Assembly: GCA_963841415.1 (NCBI GenBank)
Contig: CAWJCN010000003.1
Location: forward strand, 1,116,001 to 1,180,000
Direction of reading: 5' to 3'
Source of the DNA: DASUAS01 sp963841415
GTDB lineage: Bacteria > Actinomycetota > Acidimicrobiia > IMCC26256 > DASPTH01
Length of the DNA stretch: 64,000 nucleotides
Shown: one piece after another, positions 49,703 to 58,527 of the stretch
Layout of the letters: each line of letters begins with the position of its first letter
Position numbering within the stretch: position 1 is the stretch's first letter
The notes under the pieces: model-generated
Database searches by the model: none
What the model was told of the DNA's origin: nothing
Seen by the model: only the letters and a program-made list of their open reading frames with translations
Position numbers and translations under genes: made by a program

Positions 49703-50685
49703 TGAGCCTGGAGCGAGTGCGATGGGGGATCGCGGCGACCGGTGGGATCGCGCGCCGGTTCGCGACCGGCCTGGCCGAGACCGACGACGCGGTGACGTGT
49801 GCTGTTGCCTCGCGCACCGCCGAACGCGCGGAAGCCTTCGGCGATGAGTTCGACATCCCGAACCGGCACGCGTCGTACGAGGCGCTGGCGGAGGATCCGG
49901 ACGTGGACGTGGTGTACGTGGCGTCGCCGCACTCGCGCCACGAGGCCGACACCCTGCTGTTCCTCGAAGCGGGCAAGCACGTGCTGTGCGAGAAGCCGTT
50001 CGCGCTGAACGAGCGCCAGGCGCAGCGGATGATCGACGCGGCCCGCGCGCGTGGCCTGTTCGTGATGGAGGCGATCTGGTCGCGCTTCCTCCCCGCGTAC
50101 CGGCTGCTGGGCGACCTCCTGGCCGAGGGTGTCATCGGCGAACCGCTCTCCGTCGACGCCGACTTCGGAGTGAAGTTCCCGCGCGATCCCGCCCATCGCC
50201 TCTTCGACCTCGCGCTCGGCGGCGGCGCGTTGCTCGACCTCGGGATCTACCCGCTCCAGTTGGCGTCGCTCGTGCTGGACCTGCCGACCGACGTGCAGGC
50301 CGTGGGATTCGTCGGCGACACCGGCGTGGACGAGCAGGTCTCGGCGGTCCTGGTGCACCCGAGTGGAGCCCTCGCCACCGTCCGGGCGGCGACTCGGGTC
50401 ACGTTCGCGTGCACCGCCCGCATCTCGGGCACGAACGGCTCCATCGACGTGCCGGCGTTCATGCACTGCCCGCAGTCGCTGACGGTGACGACCATCGCGG
50501 GAATCGAACACCGGGATGCGCCGATCGTGGGCGAGGGACTCCGTTATCAGGTGGCCGAGGTGCATCGCTGTCTGCGCGAGGGCGAGCTCGAGAGCCCGGC
50601 GATCCCGCTGGCGGAGACGCTGAGCCTGGCCCGGACCATGGACCGCATCCGGGCGCAGATCGGCGTGCGGTACCCCGGCGAGTGA
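49702..50685 (+). CDS. Gfo/Idh/MocA-family sugar oxidoreductase
   Basis: 327 residues. It starts VRWGIAATGGIARRFATGL (Rossmann, with GxxGxxA shifted), then VDVVYVASPHSRHEADTLLF and the signature HVLCEKPFALN. The second half has FVMEAIWSRFLPAYR and GGGALLDLGIYPL, typical of the dihydrodiol-dehydrogenase/xylose-dehydrogenase branch. It probably oxidises xylose or another aldose with NAD(P). Co-translated with xylA (TGATG), which supports a pentose substrate. Confidence 0.92.
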   Translation: MSLERVRWGIAATGGIARRFATGLAETDDAVTCAVASRTAERAEAFGDEFDIPNRHASYEALAEDPDVDVVYVASPHSRHEADTLLFLEAGKHVLCEKPFALNERQAQRMIDAARARGLFVMEAIWSRFLPAYRLLGDLLAEGVIGEPLSVDADFGVKFPRDPAHRLFDLALGGGALLDLGIYPLQLASLVLDLPTDVQAVGFVGDTGVDEQVSAVLVHPSGALATVRAATRVTFACTARISGTNGSIDVPAFMHCPQSLTVTTIAGIEHRDAPIVGEGLRYQVAEVHRCLREGELESPAIPLAETLSLARTMDRIRAQIGVRYPGE

Positions 50686-50840
50686 GGGAGCAGCGGCGCT
50701 CGGCGACTCGACGCGTCGACTGATGGTTGGTACTGTGCTGATACACAACTTCGAACATCGCGGTGTGTACAGACGGGCAAGCGCGCTAGAGTCTCGCGAG
50801 TTAGTTCGCTCAGGAACGAAACTGGGCGTCAGGGGGGAAC
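50686..50840 (+). promoter_or_regulatory. Promoter/operator region of the Liv-type transporter operon
   Basis: A 12-bp palindrome TCGACGCGTCGA (50708-50719), a TGTG-N6-CACA dyad (50734-50747), a possible -10 TAGAGT near 50788, an imperfect AGTTAGTTCG/CGAAACT repeat nearer the gene, and AGGGGGGAAC before ATG 50841. Unlike many genes here this one appears to have a real leader and Shine-Dalgarno. Confidence 0.4.
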
Positions 50841-52059
50841 ATGCGGAAGGTGCTGGCACTGCTCGGGGTGCTCGCGTTCGTGGTCGGCGCGGTCGGCGTC
50901 GCGTCGGCGGCCGGGTCGGCGCCCGGTGTCTCGAAGGACGAGATCAAGCTGGGCGTGACCTACGTCGACCTCGAGGCGATCCGCGACGTCACCGACATCA
51001 GCCATGGTGACTACGAGGGCAGCTTCCACGCCGTCATCGACGAGCTGAACAAGAACGGCGGCGTGAACGGGCGCAAGGTCGTGCCGGTGTTCGCCAAGGT
51101 CAATCCCATCGGCACGGTGCCCGCGCAGGAGGCCTGCGTGAAGCTCACCGAAGACGAGAAGGTCTTCGCCGACCGTCGGCTTCTTCTACTTCGACGCGCC
51201 GCTCTGCTACGTCGCCCAGCACGACACGCCGATACTCGGGGGGACCATGACGCCCGCCAACCTGAAGCAGGCCAAGGCTCCGTGGATGACGCTGGAGTCG
51301 GGCGCGGAGGTCTTACCTCGCGCCGTCGACGCGCTGGCCAAGGCCGGCGCGCTCAAAGGCAAGCTCGGTGTGATAGCCCTCGCCACCGAGAAGAAGAGCC
51401 TGCTCGACGCCGAGGTGCTTCCCGGCTTGAAGCGCAACGGCATCAAGGGCACGGTCGCGATCATCGACGCGCCGCTCACTGACACCGTGGCTGCCACGCA
51501 GCAGGCGACCACCATCGCGGAACGGTTCAAGTCGGACGGCATCAAGACCGTGCTCCTCGTCGGGGGCACTCCAATTGCCTTCACCAACGGGCTGAAGAAC
51601 AGCGACTACCGACCCAAGCTCGTCGGGTCGAGTTACAGCACCCTCCAAGCCGCCGCCATCAACAAGGCCACCGACCCCGCGTTCTTCAAGGGCGCGGTCA
51701 CCGCCGACATCGACACCGACTTCAACGACCCGAGCCTGCAGAAGTGCTACCGGACCGTCGAGAAGGTCACCGGCGACACGATCGTCGAGCACCCGAAACC
51801 CGGCGACCCCGACAATCAGACCTCGGCGCGCACCGCGTGCCGCTACATCTCGCTGTTCGCGCAGCTCGCCGGCGCGGCCGGCAAGGACCTGACCGTGGCC
51901 GGCTTCGGCAAGGCTGCCGAGAAGCTGGGGTCGGTGACGGTTCCCGGATCCGGGACGATCAAGTACGACCCGACGACCCACACCTGGGCGCAGCCGTTGT
52001 ACACCTTCAAGTACGACCCGACGCAGCAGCAACTGGTGAAAGACCAGAAGCTGAGCTGA
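50841..52059 (+). pseudogene. ABC transporter substrate-binding protein (Liv/Peripla_BP_6 type), frameshifted
   Basis: Signal peptide MRKVLALLGVLAFVVGAVGV then ASAAG; mature protein starts APGVSKDEIKLGVTYVDLEA. The first 111 codons (to KLTEDEKVFAD) are in frame with ATG 50841. From VGFFYFDAPLCYVAQHDTPI to the stop at 52059 the frame differs; the shift is at about 51174 (one extra C or two bases lost). The two halves together make a ~405-residue periplasmic-binding fold with KTVLLVGGTPIAFTNGLKN in the second lobe. It should deliver a ligand to the fused permease encoded downstream. Confidence 0.85.
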
Positions 52060-52085
52060 GCAGCCGGGGCTAGGGGGAGACGCCG

Positions 52086-54284
52086 ATGACGACGACGCCG
52101 ACGGACGCCGCGCAGCTCGCGGTCGCGGTGCTCGACGCCGAGGCCGAGCGCGAGGCGCAGCAGGCCGCGGCGAAGGAAGAGGTGCTCTTCGCCACCGATC
52201 TCCTGCCCGGGGTCGGCGAGGAGGAGGTCTCGTTCGGCGAGGCCGTGCGCATCGGCACGGTCAGCACGTTCGTCGTGCTGCTGCTCCTGCGGTCGCTGGA
52301 AGAGCTGGAGTCGGCGACGCTCTCGGTGCTCGCACCGGATCTCCGCCGCGCGTTCGGCGTCAGCAACGGTGCGATCGTGTTCCTGGCGGCGGCGTCGGGC
52401 GGGTTCCTGGTGCTCGGAGCATTGCCGATGGGGTGGCTGGCCGACCGTCACCGCCGGCCGCCGGTCATCGCGTGGGCCAACCTCGCGTTCGCGGGGTTCC
52501 TGGCGGTGTGTGGCGCGGTGACGAACGCGTTCCAGTTGTTCTGGGCGCGGCTGGGCGTCGGCGTCGCCAAGTCGAACACCTATCCCGTGCAGGGTTCGCT
52601 CATCGGCGACGCGTACCCCATCAGTGCGCGTGGCCGCATCAACGCGTGGTTGGCAATGGGCGCGCGCATGGTTGGCGTGCTCAGCCCGATCGTCGTCGCC
52701 GGGATCGCGTCCGGAGTCGGGGGTGACGACGGGTGGCGATGGCCGTTCATCCTTCTCGGACTCCCAGTGGCGGTGGTGGCGGTGTTCGCGTTCAGGCTGA
52801 AAGAGCCGCCGCGCGGCCAGTTCGAGAAGCAGGACGTGCTCGGGGAGGTCATCGAGGACGCGCAACCCGCACCGATCTCGGTCGAGGCGTCGTTCGCCCG
52901 CCTGTGGCAGATCCGCACGCTGAAGAACGTCATCGTCGCCTTCGCAGCGCTGGGCTTCGGGCTGTTCACGGTGCCCGTGCTCACGAACCTCTTCATGGAG
53001 GACCACTACGGCACCAAGACGTTCGAGCGCGGGGTGCTCGGCACCATCGGCGGCATCGGGGTGCTCCTGGTGCTGCCGTTCGTCGGGAAGTACTACGACA
53101 ACCTCTACCGCCGCGACCCGGCGCGGGCGCTGCGCTTCGTGGGTCTCCTGATCCTGCCCGCCGCCATCCTCACGCCGGTGCAGTTCTTCATGCCGAACGT
53201 CGTCGCGTTCACGATCGTGGGCATCCCGCAGCTCATCCTGTTGTCGATCGCGTTCACGATGGTGCAGCCGGTGCTGCAGTCGGTCGTGCCGTACCGCCTG
53301 CGCGGCATGGGATCGGCGCTCGGGTCGATCTACATCTTCTTCATCGGCGCCACCGGGGGTGCACTGCTCTCGGGTCTGCTCACCGACGAGCTCGGGGCCC
53401 GCACCGCGGTCATCGTGATCGTCGTCCCGTCGACGATCGTGGGCGGGTTCCTGATCCTGCGCGGGGCGAGCTTCATCCGCAACGACCTCTCACTCGTCGT
53501 GGCCGAGTTGCGCGAGGAGATGGCGGAGCACACGCGGCAGCAGGAATCACCCACCGAGGTCCCGGCGCTGCAGGTCGCCGACGTCGACTTCGCCTACGGT
53601 CCGGTCCAGGTGCTCTTCGACGTCGGATTCGAGGTGCAGCGCGGGGAGGTGCTCGCGCTCCTGGGCACCAACGGCGCCGGGAAGTCGACCATCCTGCGCG
53701 TGATCGCCGGCCTCGGCACGCCGGGGCGTGGCGTGGTGCGCCTGAACGGCCGCACCATCACGTACACCACCCCGGAGCAGCGGGCGAAGCTCGGCATCCG
53801 CATCCTGTTGGGCGGCAAGGGCGTGTTCCCGGCGATGACGGTGCACGAGAACCTCGAGATGGCGGGGTTCATCTATCGCGGTGACGGCGCCGACTTCCGT
53901 CGTCGTCTCGACCGCGCCTACGAGCTGTTCCCCGCGCTCTCGCAGCGGCGACGCCACGCCGCGTCCCAGCTCTCCGGTGGTCAGCAGCAGATGCTCGCGC
54001 TCGCGATGACGCTGCTCCACGATCCGGAGGTGCTCGCCATCGACGAGCTGTCGCTGGGGCTCGCCCCGCTGGTGGTGCAGGAGCTGCTCGGGGTCATCGA
54101 GCGGCTCAAGGCGGAGGGCATGACGATCATCCTGGTCGAGCAGTCCCTGAACGTCGCGCTCTCCGTCGCCGACCGCGCGGTCTTCCTCGAGAAGGGCCAG
54201 GTCCGCTTCAGCGGACCGGCCGCCGAGCTCGCCGAACGCGACGACCTCGCCCGCGCCGTGTTCCTCGGGACCGAGGGCGGCTGA
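52086..54284 (+). CDS. Fusion of an MFS transporter with a LivF-type ABC ATPase
   Basis: 732 residues. Residues ~55-460 are a 12-helix MFS unit with GALPMGWLADRHRRPP (motif A) and RLGVGVAKSNTYPVQGSLIG. Residues ~497-732 are an ABC ATPase: Walker A GTNGAGKS (527-534), signature LSGGQQQ (629-635), then IDELSLGLAPLVVQELLG as in LivF (Leu replaces Pro in the DEP motif). There is no stop or frameshift between the parts. It lies between the binding protein and the LivHMG fusion. The ATPase should pair with the LivG part; the MFS part could move a related compound, or its export product. Confidence 0.93.
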   Translation: MTTTPTDAAQLAVAVLDAEAEREAQQAAAKEEVLFATDLLPGVGEEEVSFGEAVRIGTVSTFVVLLLLRSLEELESATLSVLAPDLRRAFGVSNGAIVFLAAASGGFLVLGALPMGWLADRHRRPPVIAWANLAFAGFLAVCGAVTNAFQLFWARLGVGVAKSNTYPVQGSLIGDAYPISARGRINAWLAMGARMVGVLSPIVVAGIASGVGGDDGWRWPFILLGLPVAVVAVFAFRLKEPPRGQFEKQDVLGEVIEDAQPAPISVEASFARLWQIRTLKNVIVAFAALGFGLFTVPVLTNLFMEDHYGTKTFERGVLGTIGGIGVLLVLPFVGKYYDNLYRRDPARALRFVGLLILPAAILTPVQFFMPNVVAFTIVGIPQLILLSIAFTMVQPVLQSVVPYRLRGMGSALGSIYIFFIGATGGALLSGLLTDELGARTAVIVIVVPSTIVGGFLILRGASFIRNDLSLVVAELREEMAEHTRQQESPTEVPALQVADVDFAYGPVQVLFDVGFEVQRGEVLALLGTNGAGKSTILRVIAGLGTPGRGVVRLNGRTITYTTPEQRAKLGIRILLGGKGVFPAMTVHENLEMAGFIYRGDGADFRRRLDRAYELFPALSQRRRHAASQLSGGQQQMLALAMTLLHDPEVLAIDELSLGLAPLVVQELLGVIERLKAEGMTIILVEQSLNVALSVADRAVFLEKGQVRFSGPAAELAERDDLARAVFLGTEGG

Positions 54285-54348
54285 TCGTGGAGATGAAGCG
54301 GAGGCGTGGCCGGATGGCCGGGACGCCGCAGCGGAATCGACCGTCGTG

Positions 54349-57201
54349 ATGGTCGTGGTGGCGACGTGGATCACGTCACAGCTCGTGTTCAACGGGGTCA
54401 TCGCGGGCCTCGAGATCGGGCTGCTGGCGATGGGCATCGTGCTCGTCTACCGCTCGACGCGGGTGATCAACTTCGCGGTCGGCAACATGGGCCTGGTCGG
54501 TGCCAGCCTCGTCGCGCTGCTCGCCATCGAGTACGGCATCCCGTTCTGGCTCGCCGCCATCGCGGGATTGGCGGTCGGCACGCTCTTCGGCGCGGTGATG
54601 GAGCTCGTCGTGATCCGACGGCTCTTCTACGCGCCGCGCGTCATCGTGCTGGTCGCGACGATCGGGATCTCCGGTCTCGCCCTGGCGATCGTGACCGCGT
54701 ATCCCGACATCACCAACTTCTCCGCCGCGTACCCGCCCGCGGTGGACGCGACCTGGAGCGACGTTGCCGGTCTCCGCATCACCGGCGCGCAGCTCGCGGT
54801 GATCGTGGTCGTGCCACTGGTGACGATCGCGCTCGGCTGGTTCCTGAACCGGACCCTGATCGGGCGGACGGTGAAGGCGTCGGCCGAGAACCCCGACCTC
54901 GCGCGGGTGCAGGGAATCAACCCCAAGATCGTGTCGACTGCGGTGTGGTCGATCGCCGGCTTCGTGGCGACGCTCACGATGATGCTGGTCGCCGCCGACA
55001 ATGGCGGCGCCGCCCACGACCTGCTGCAACTCGGTCCCAACACGCTGGTCCGTGCCCTCGCGGCGGCCGTCATCGCGGGGATGGTGTCGTTCCCGCGTGC
55101 GATGATCGCCGGCGTCGCCATCGGCGTGATCCAGGCCCTCGTCAACTTCAACTACCTCGACAAGCCCGGTCTCATCGACGGCTTGTTGCTGGTGGCGGTG
55201 CTCGTCGCGGTCGCGCTGCAGAGCCGAGGTCGGGGTCCGGCCGAGACGCAGACCTTCTCCTTCGCGCCGAAGGTGCGTGAGATCCCGGATCAGCTGCGCG
55301 GCGTGTGGTGGGTGCGCCGGATGAATGCGATGACGCTGGGCGGACTGCTCCTGGTGGCGATCGTGGTGCCGCTCCTCGTCACCGCGCCGTCTCGGCACCT
55401 GCTCTACGCCACCATCGCGTGCTTCGCGATCTGTGGCCTGTCGTTGACGGTGCTCACCGGGTGGGGCGGCCAACTCTCGCTGGGCCAGATGGCGTTCGCG
55501 GGGTTCGGCGCGTTGGTGGCCGCCGCACTGACCCGAGGGCTGCACTTCGACATCGGCGTCACCACGCTCGACTTCGCCGGACTCCCGTTCGTCCTGTCGA
55601 TCGTGATCGCGTCGTTCGCGACCGCGGGTCTCGCGGTGCTGATCGGAATCGGCGCGCTGCGCGTGAGAGGACTGCTCCTGGCGGTCAGCACGTTCGCCTT
55701 CTCGGTCGCCGCGTCGCAGTACCTCTTCCGCCAGCCCGTTCTGTCGGACGACCTGACGGCGGTGCCGTTCCCTCGGGGATCGTTGTTCGGTCTCGATCTC
55801 TCGTCGCAGCGCTCCTACTACTACGTCTGCCTGGGCGCGCTCGTGCTCGCGCTCGCGTTCGTGAGTCGTCTCCGGCGTACCGGCATCGGACGGACGACGA
55901 TCGCGGTGCGCGACAACTCCGACACCGCCGCGGCCTACACCGTCGGCGTCGCGTCCACGAAGCTGCGCGCCTTCGCCATCGCCGGGTTCCTCGCCGGGTT
56001 CGGCGGCGCGTTGCTGGCCGGCGCGATCGAATCGGTGCCGTATACCGAGCGCTACTTCCTCGTCGCCGACTCGCTCGCCCTCGTCGCGCTCGTCGTGATC
56101 GGTGGCATCGCGTCGCCGATGGGTGCGGTGCTCGGCTCGTTGTGGGTCGTCGGCCTGCCTGCGTTCTTCCCCGACAACAACCTCGTGCCCCTGTTCACCT
56201 CGAGCCTGGGCCTCCTGATCCTGCTCCTCTACTTCCCTGGCGGGTTCGTCCAGATCGCCTACGCCGCTCGTGACGCGCTCCTGGCGTGGGCCGCGTCGCG
56301 TCGCCCGGCGCCGTCGACCGCGCGCGCGACCGAAACCCCGCCGATGCTCGCCCACGCGGCACGCCCCGATCTCGTGGAGCACGTGCCCGCACTCGAGGTC
56401 TCCGGTGTCACCGTGCGCTTCGGTGGCGTGATGGCCGTCGACGATGTCGCGCTCCGGGTCGGGAACGACGAGATCATCGGGCTGATCGGCACCAACGGCG
56501 CGGGCAAGTCGACGCTCATGAACGCGATCGGCGGGTTCCTCCCCGCCGCCGGGACCACGCACCTCCACGGGCAGGACGTCTCCTCGATGGGCCCGGCCCG
56601 GCGGGCGCGGCACGGGCTCGGCCGCACCTTCCAGGCGGCCCGGCTCTTCCCCGAGCTCACCGTGCGCGAGACGGTCGAAGTCGCGCTCGAAGCGCGCGGC
56701 CGCACCGGCTTCCTCTCCACCGCGCTCGTGCTCCCGCGCTCGGTCACCCGTGAACGCCAACGCCGCTCCGACGCCGACGACCTCATCGGGTTCCTCGGCC
56801 TCGGCCGCTACGCCAGCATCCGCATCGCCGACCTCTCGACCGGCACCCGCCGGATCGTCGAGCTGGCCGGACTGCTCGCGCTCGACGCACGCGTGCTTTG
56901 TCTCGACGAACCGACGGCCGGGGTCGCACAGCGCGAGACCGAAGCCTTCGGCCCGTTGATCAAAGAGATCCGGCGCGAGCTCGGAGCGGCGATGCTCGTC
57001 ATCGAGCACGACATGCCGCTCATCATGAGCATCAGCGACCGCGTGTACTGCCTCGAAGTCGGCCGGATCATCGCCGAAGGCACGCCCGCCGACGTGCGGC
57101 ACGACCCCAAGGTGGTCGCGAGCTACCTCGGGGTCGACGAACGAGCCATCGCCCGCAGCGGCAAGGTCCCGACCGCTACGGTCACCACCGAGGGAGGATG
57201 A
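54349..57201 (+). CDS. Fusion LivH-LivM-LivG (two permeases plus ATPase of a branched-chain-type ABC importer)
   Basis: 950 residues from ATG 54349 (GTG 54346 possible). LivH part (~1-300): GIVLVYRSTRVINFAVGNMG. LivM part (~320-650): LTVLTGWGGQLSLGQMAFAG and GRTTIAVRDNSDTAAAYTVG. LivG part (~680-950): Walker A GTNGAGKS (714-721), ARRARHGLGRTFQAARLFPE, signature LSTGTRR, Walker B VLCLDEPTAG. LivH, LivM and LivG are separate proteins in classical systems. Substrate not necessarily an amino acid; Liv-type systems also carry amides, urea and aromatics. Followed 3 nt later by the dioxygenase gene. Confidence 0.94.
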   Translation: MVVVATWITSQLVFNGVIAGLEIGLLAMGIVLVYRSTRVINFAVGNMGLVGASLVALLAIEYGIPFWLAAIAGLAVGTLFGAVMELVVIRRLFYAPRVIVLVATIGISGLALAIVTAYPDITNFSAAYPPAVDATWSDVAGLRITGAQLAVIVVVPLVTIALGWFLNRTLIGRTVKASAENPDLARVQGINPKIVSTAVWSIAGFVATLTMMLVAADNGGAAHDLLQLGPNTLVRALAAAVIAGMVSFPRAMIAGVAIGVIQALVNFNYLDKPGLIDGLLLVAVLVAVALQSRGRGPAETQTFSFAPKVREIPDQLRGVWWVRRMNAMTLGGLLLVAIVVPLLVTAPSRHLLYATIACFAICGLSLTVLTGWGGQLSLGQMAFAGFGALVAAALTRGLHFDIGVTTLDFAGLPFVLSIVIASFATAGLAVLIGIGALRVRGLLLAVSTFAFSVAASQYLFRQPVLSDDLTAVPFPRGSLFGLDLSSQRSYYYVCLGALVLALAFVSRLRRTGIGRTTIAVRDNSDTAAAYTVGVASTKLRAFAIAGFLAGFGGALLAGAIESVPYTERYFLVADSLALVALVVIGGIASPMGAVLGSLWVVGLPAFFPDNNLVPLFTSSLGLLILLLYFPGGFVQIAYAARDALLAWAASRRPAPSTARATETPPMLAHAARPDLVEHVPALEVSGVTVRFGGVMAVDDVALRVGNDEIIGLIGTNGAGKSTLMNAIGGFLPAAGTTHLHGQDVSSMGPARRARHGLGRTFQAARLFPELTVRETVEVALEARGRTGFLSTALVLPRSVTRERQRRSDADDLIGFLGLGRYASIRIADLSTGTRRIVELAGLLALDARVLCLDEPTAGVAQRETEAFGPLIKEIRRELGAAMLVIEHDMPLIMSISDRVYCLEVGRIIAEGTPADVRHDPKVVASYLGVDERAIARSGKVPTATVTTEGG

Positions 57202-57204
57202 GCG

Positions 57205-58467
57205 ATGACGAAGACGACGATCGACCGGAGAACGCGCTTCGCCGGCAACGCCGTCGTGTTGGGCGCCGACCAGCTCTTCGGCGACCTCGCCGATCGGCTC
57301 ACCGAGACCGGTGAGCTCGCGGCCCGCGGCGCCGACCTGCTCGACCTGCCGCCGCTCGGCTTCGAAGTCGACGCGACGGCCGCGCATCTCGTCGTCGACG
57401 GTGGCCGGCTCGTCCTCCGAGACGGGTTGGCCGACGCCGCCGTGGTCGTCCGACTCGACGCAACCGCATGCTCCGAGCTCCTCCAGGACGTCGTGTCGAC
57501 GTTCGGCCTCGTCATGGCCGGACGGGTGCAGGTGGTGCGCGGCCGCGGCGATCAATTCGTGGGGTGGGAGCCGGTGCTGCGCGCCGCGATCGACGCCCGT
57601 CCCGTGTACGACCCCGGCTCCATCGACTTCCGCGATCGCGACGGTGCGCCGCTCGACCTTCGTCGCGCGTTCCGCGTCGACGATCCGCGCGCGGACATCG
57701 GGCATTTCCTCGCCGAAGCGGGCTACCTCCACCTCGAGGGAGTGTTCGACGAGGCGGAGATGGCCGCGGTGTCGGCCGAGCTCGACGCGGCGATGGCCGC
57801 CGCGACACAGGACGACGGTGCGTCGTGGTGGGCGCGCACCGACGACGGCTGGTACCCGTCGCGCATCCTGGGCTTCAACTTGAAGTCGCCGACGCTCCAG
57901 GAGCTGCTCGAGTCGGATCGGTTCACGCGCATCGGCGAGCTCACCGACGACGCGATGGTGCAACGCTCACCACGCCAGGGCGACAGCGCCGAAGGACTGC
58001 TCAAGAAGGTCGGCGTGAACGAGGGCATCTCCGACGTCTCGTGGCACAAGGACTGCTCGCTGGGCGGCCACTCCCGGGGCTGTTGCGGGTTGACCGTCGG
58101 GATCTCCGTCACGGGTGCACAGCAACGCAACGGCGAGCTCGGTGTCGTCGCGGGGTCGCATCGCGCCAACCTCCAGGCGATCGATGTTCGGCCCGACCTG
58201 GACCTTCCACGCGTCCCGTTGCCCACCGAGACCGGCGACGTGACCGTGCACTGCAGCTGCACGTTGCACATGAGCCGACCTCCGGTCGACCGTGAACGAC
58301 GTGTGGTGTACACGGGTTTCGGGTTGGCCCCGCGTCCGGGCGATGTGCACGAACAACTGAGCGACGAGGAGATCCGACGCCGCCGTGCCGCGCTGAGCGA
58401 CCAGAGCCGCAACATCCAAGAGGGTCGGGTCGTCGGTATCGCCGAGGCGTTCAAGCTCGACGCGTAG
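57205..58467 (+). CDS. SCP2-like domain fused to phytanoyl-CoA-dioxygenase-family hydroxylase
   Basis: 420 residues. Residues ~50-130 (AAHLVVDGGRLVLRDGLADA, VVSTFGLVMAGRVQV) look like a sterol-carrier-protein-2 fold. Residues ~160-420 are a PhyH domain: YLHLEGVFDEAEMAAVSAEL, iron ligands in SWHKDCSLGGH (His-x-Asp) and HCSCTLHMSRPP (distal His), with Arg further on for 2-oxoglutarate. It should hydroxylate a hydrophobic or bulky substrate using Fe(II) and 2-oxoglutarate. GGGAGG precedes the ATG and it is the last gene of the Liv-type operon. Confidence 0.85.
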   Translation: MTKTTIDRRTRFAGNAVVLGADQLFGDLADRLTETGELAARGADLLDLPPLGFEVDATAAHLVVDGGRLVLRDGLADAAVVVRLDATACSELLQDVVSTFGLVMAGRVQVVRGRGDQFVGWEPVLRAAIDARPVYDPGSIDFRDRDGAPLDLRRAFRVDDPRADIGHFLAEAGYLHLEGVFDEAEMAAVSAELDAAMAAATQDDGASWWARTDDGWYPSRILGFNLKSPTLQELLESDRFTRIGELTDDAMVQRSPRQGDSAEGLLKKVGVNEGISDVSWHKDCSLGGHSRGCCGLTVGISVTGAQQRNGELGVVAGSHRANLQAIDVRPDLDLPRVPLPTETGDVTVHCSCTLHMSRPPVDRERRVVYTGFGLAPRPGDVHEQLSDEEIRRRRAALSDQSRNIQEGRVVGIAEAFKLDA

Positions 58468-58507
58468 TGGCGGGCACGGTGGAGTCTCATCGACCTCGTC
58501 GCGGTGA

Positions 58508-58527
58508 AGTGAGCTCGCGGGCTCACT
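58508..58527. terminator. Hairpin between convergent operons
   Basis: AGTGAGC-TCGCGG-GCTCACT forms a perfect 7-bp stem 40 nt past the dioxygenase stop. It overlaps the stop codon of the minus-strand beta-helix gene. No U-tract, so termination strength is uncertain. Confidence 0.45.

Noticed and set aside
50734..50747. CRP-type site TGTG-N6-CACA before the Liv-type operon
   Set aside because: The spacing is two bases shorter than the CRP/GlxR consensus, so I list it only as a dyad, not as a CRP site.
54376..57963. 1195-codon open frame on the minus strand opposite the LivHMG and dioxygenase genes
   Set aside because: It mirrors well-supported genes, is dominated by Arg/His/Asp/Gly repeats typical of antisense frames in GC-rich DNA, and has no domain.
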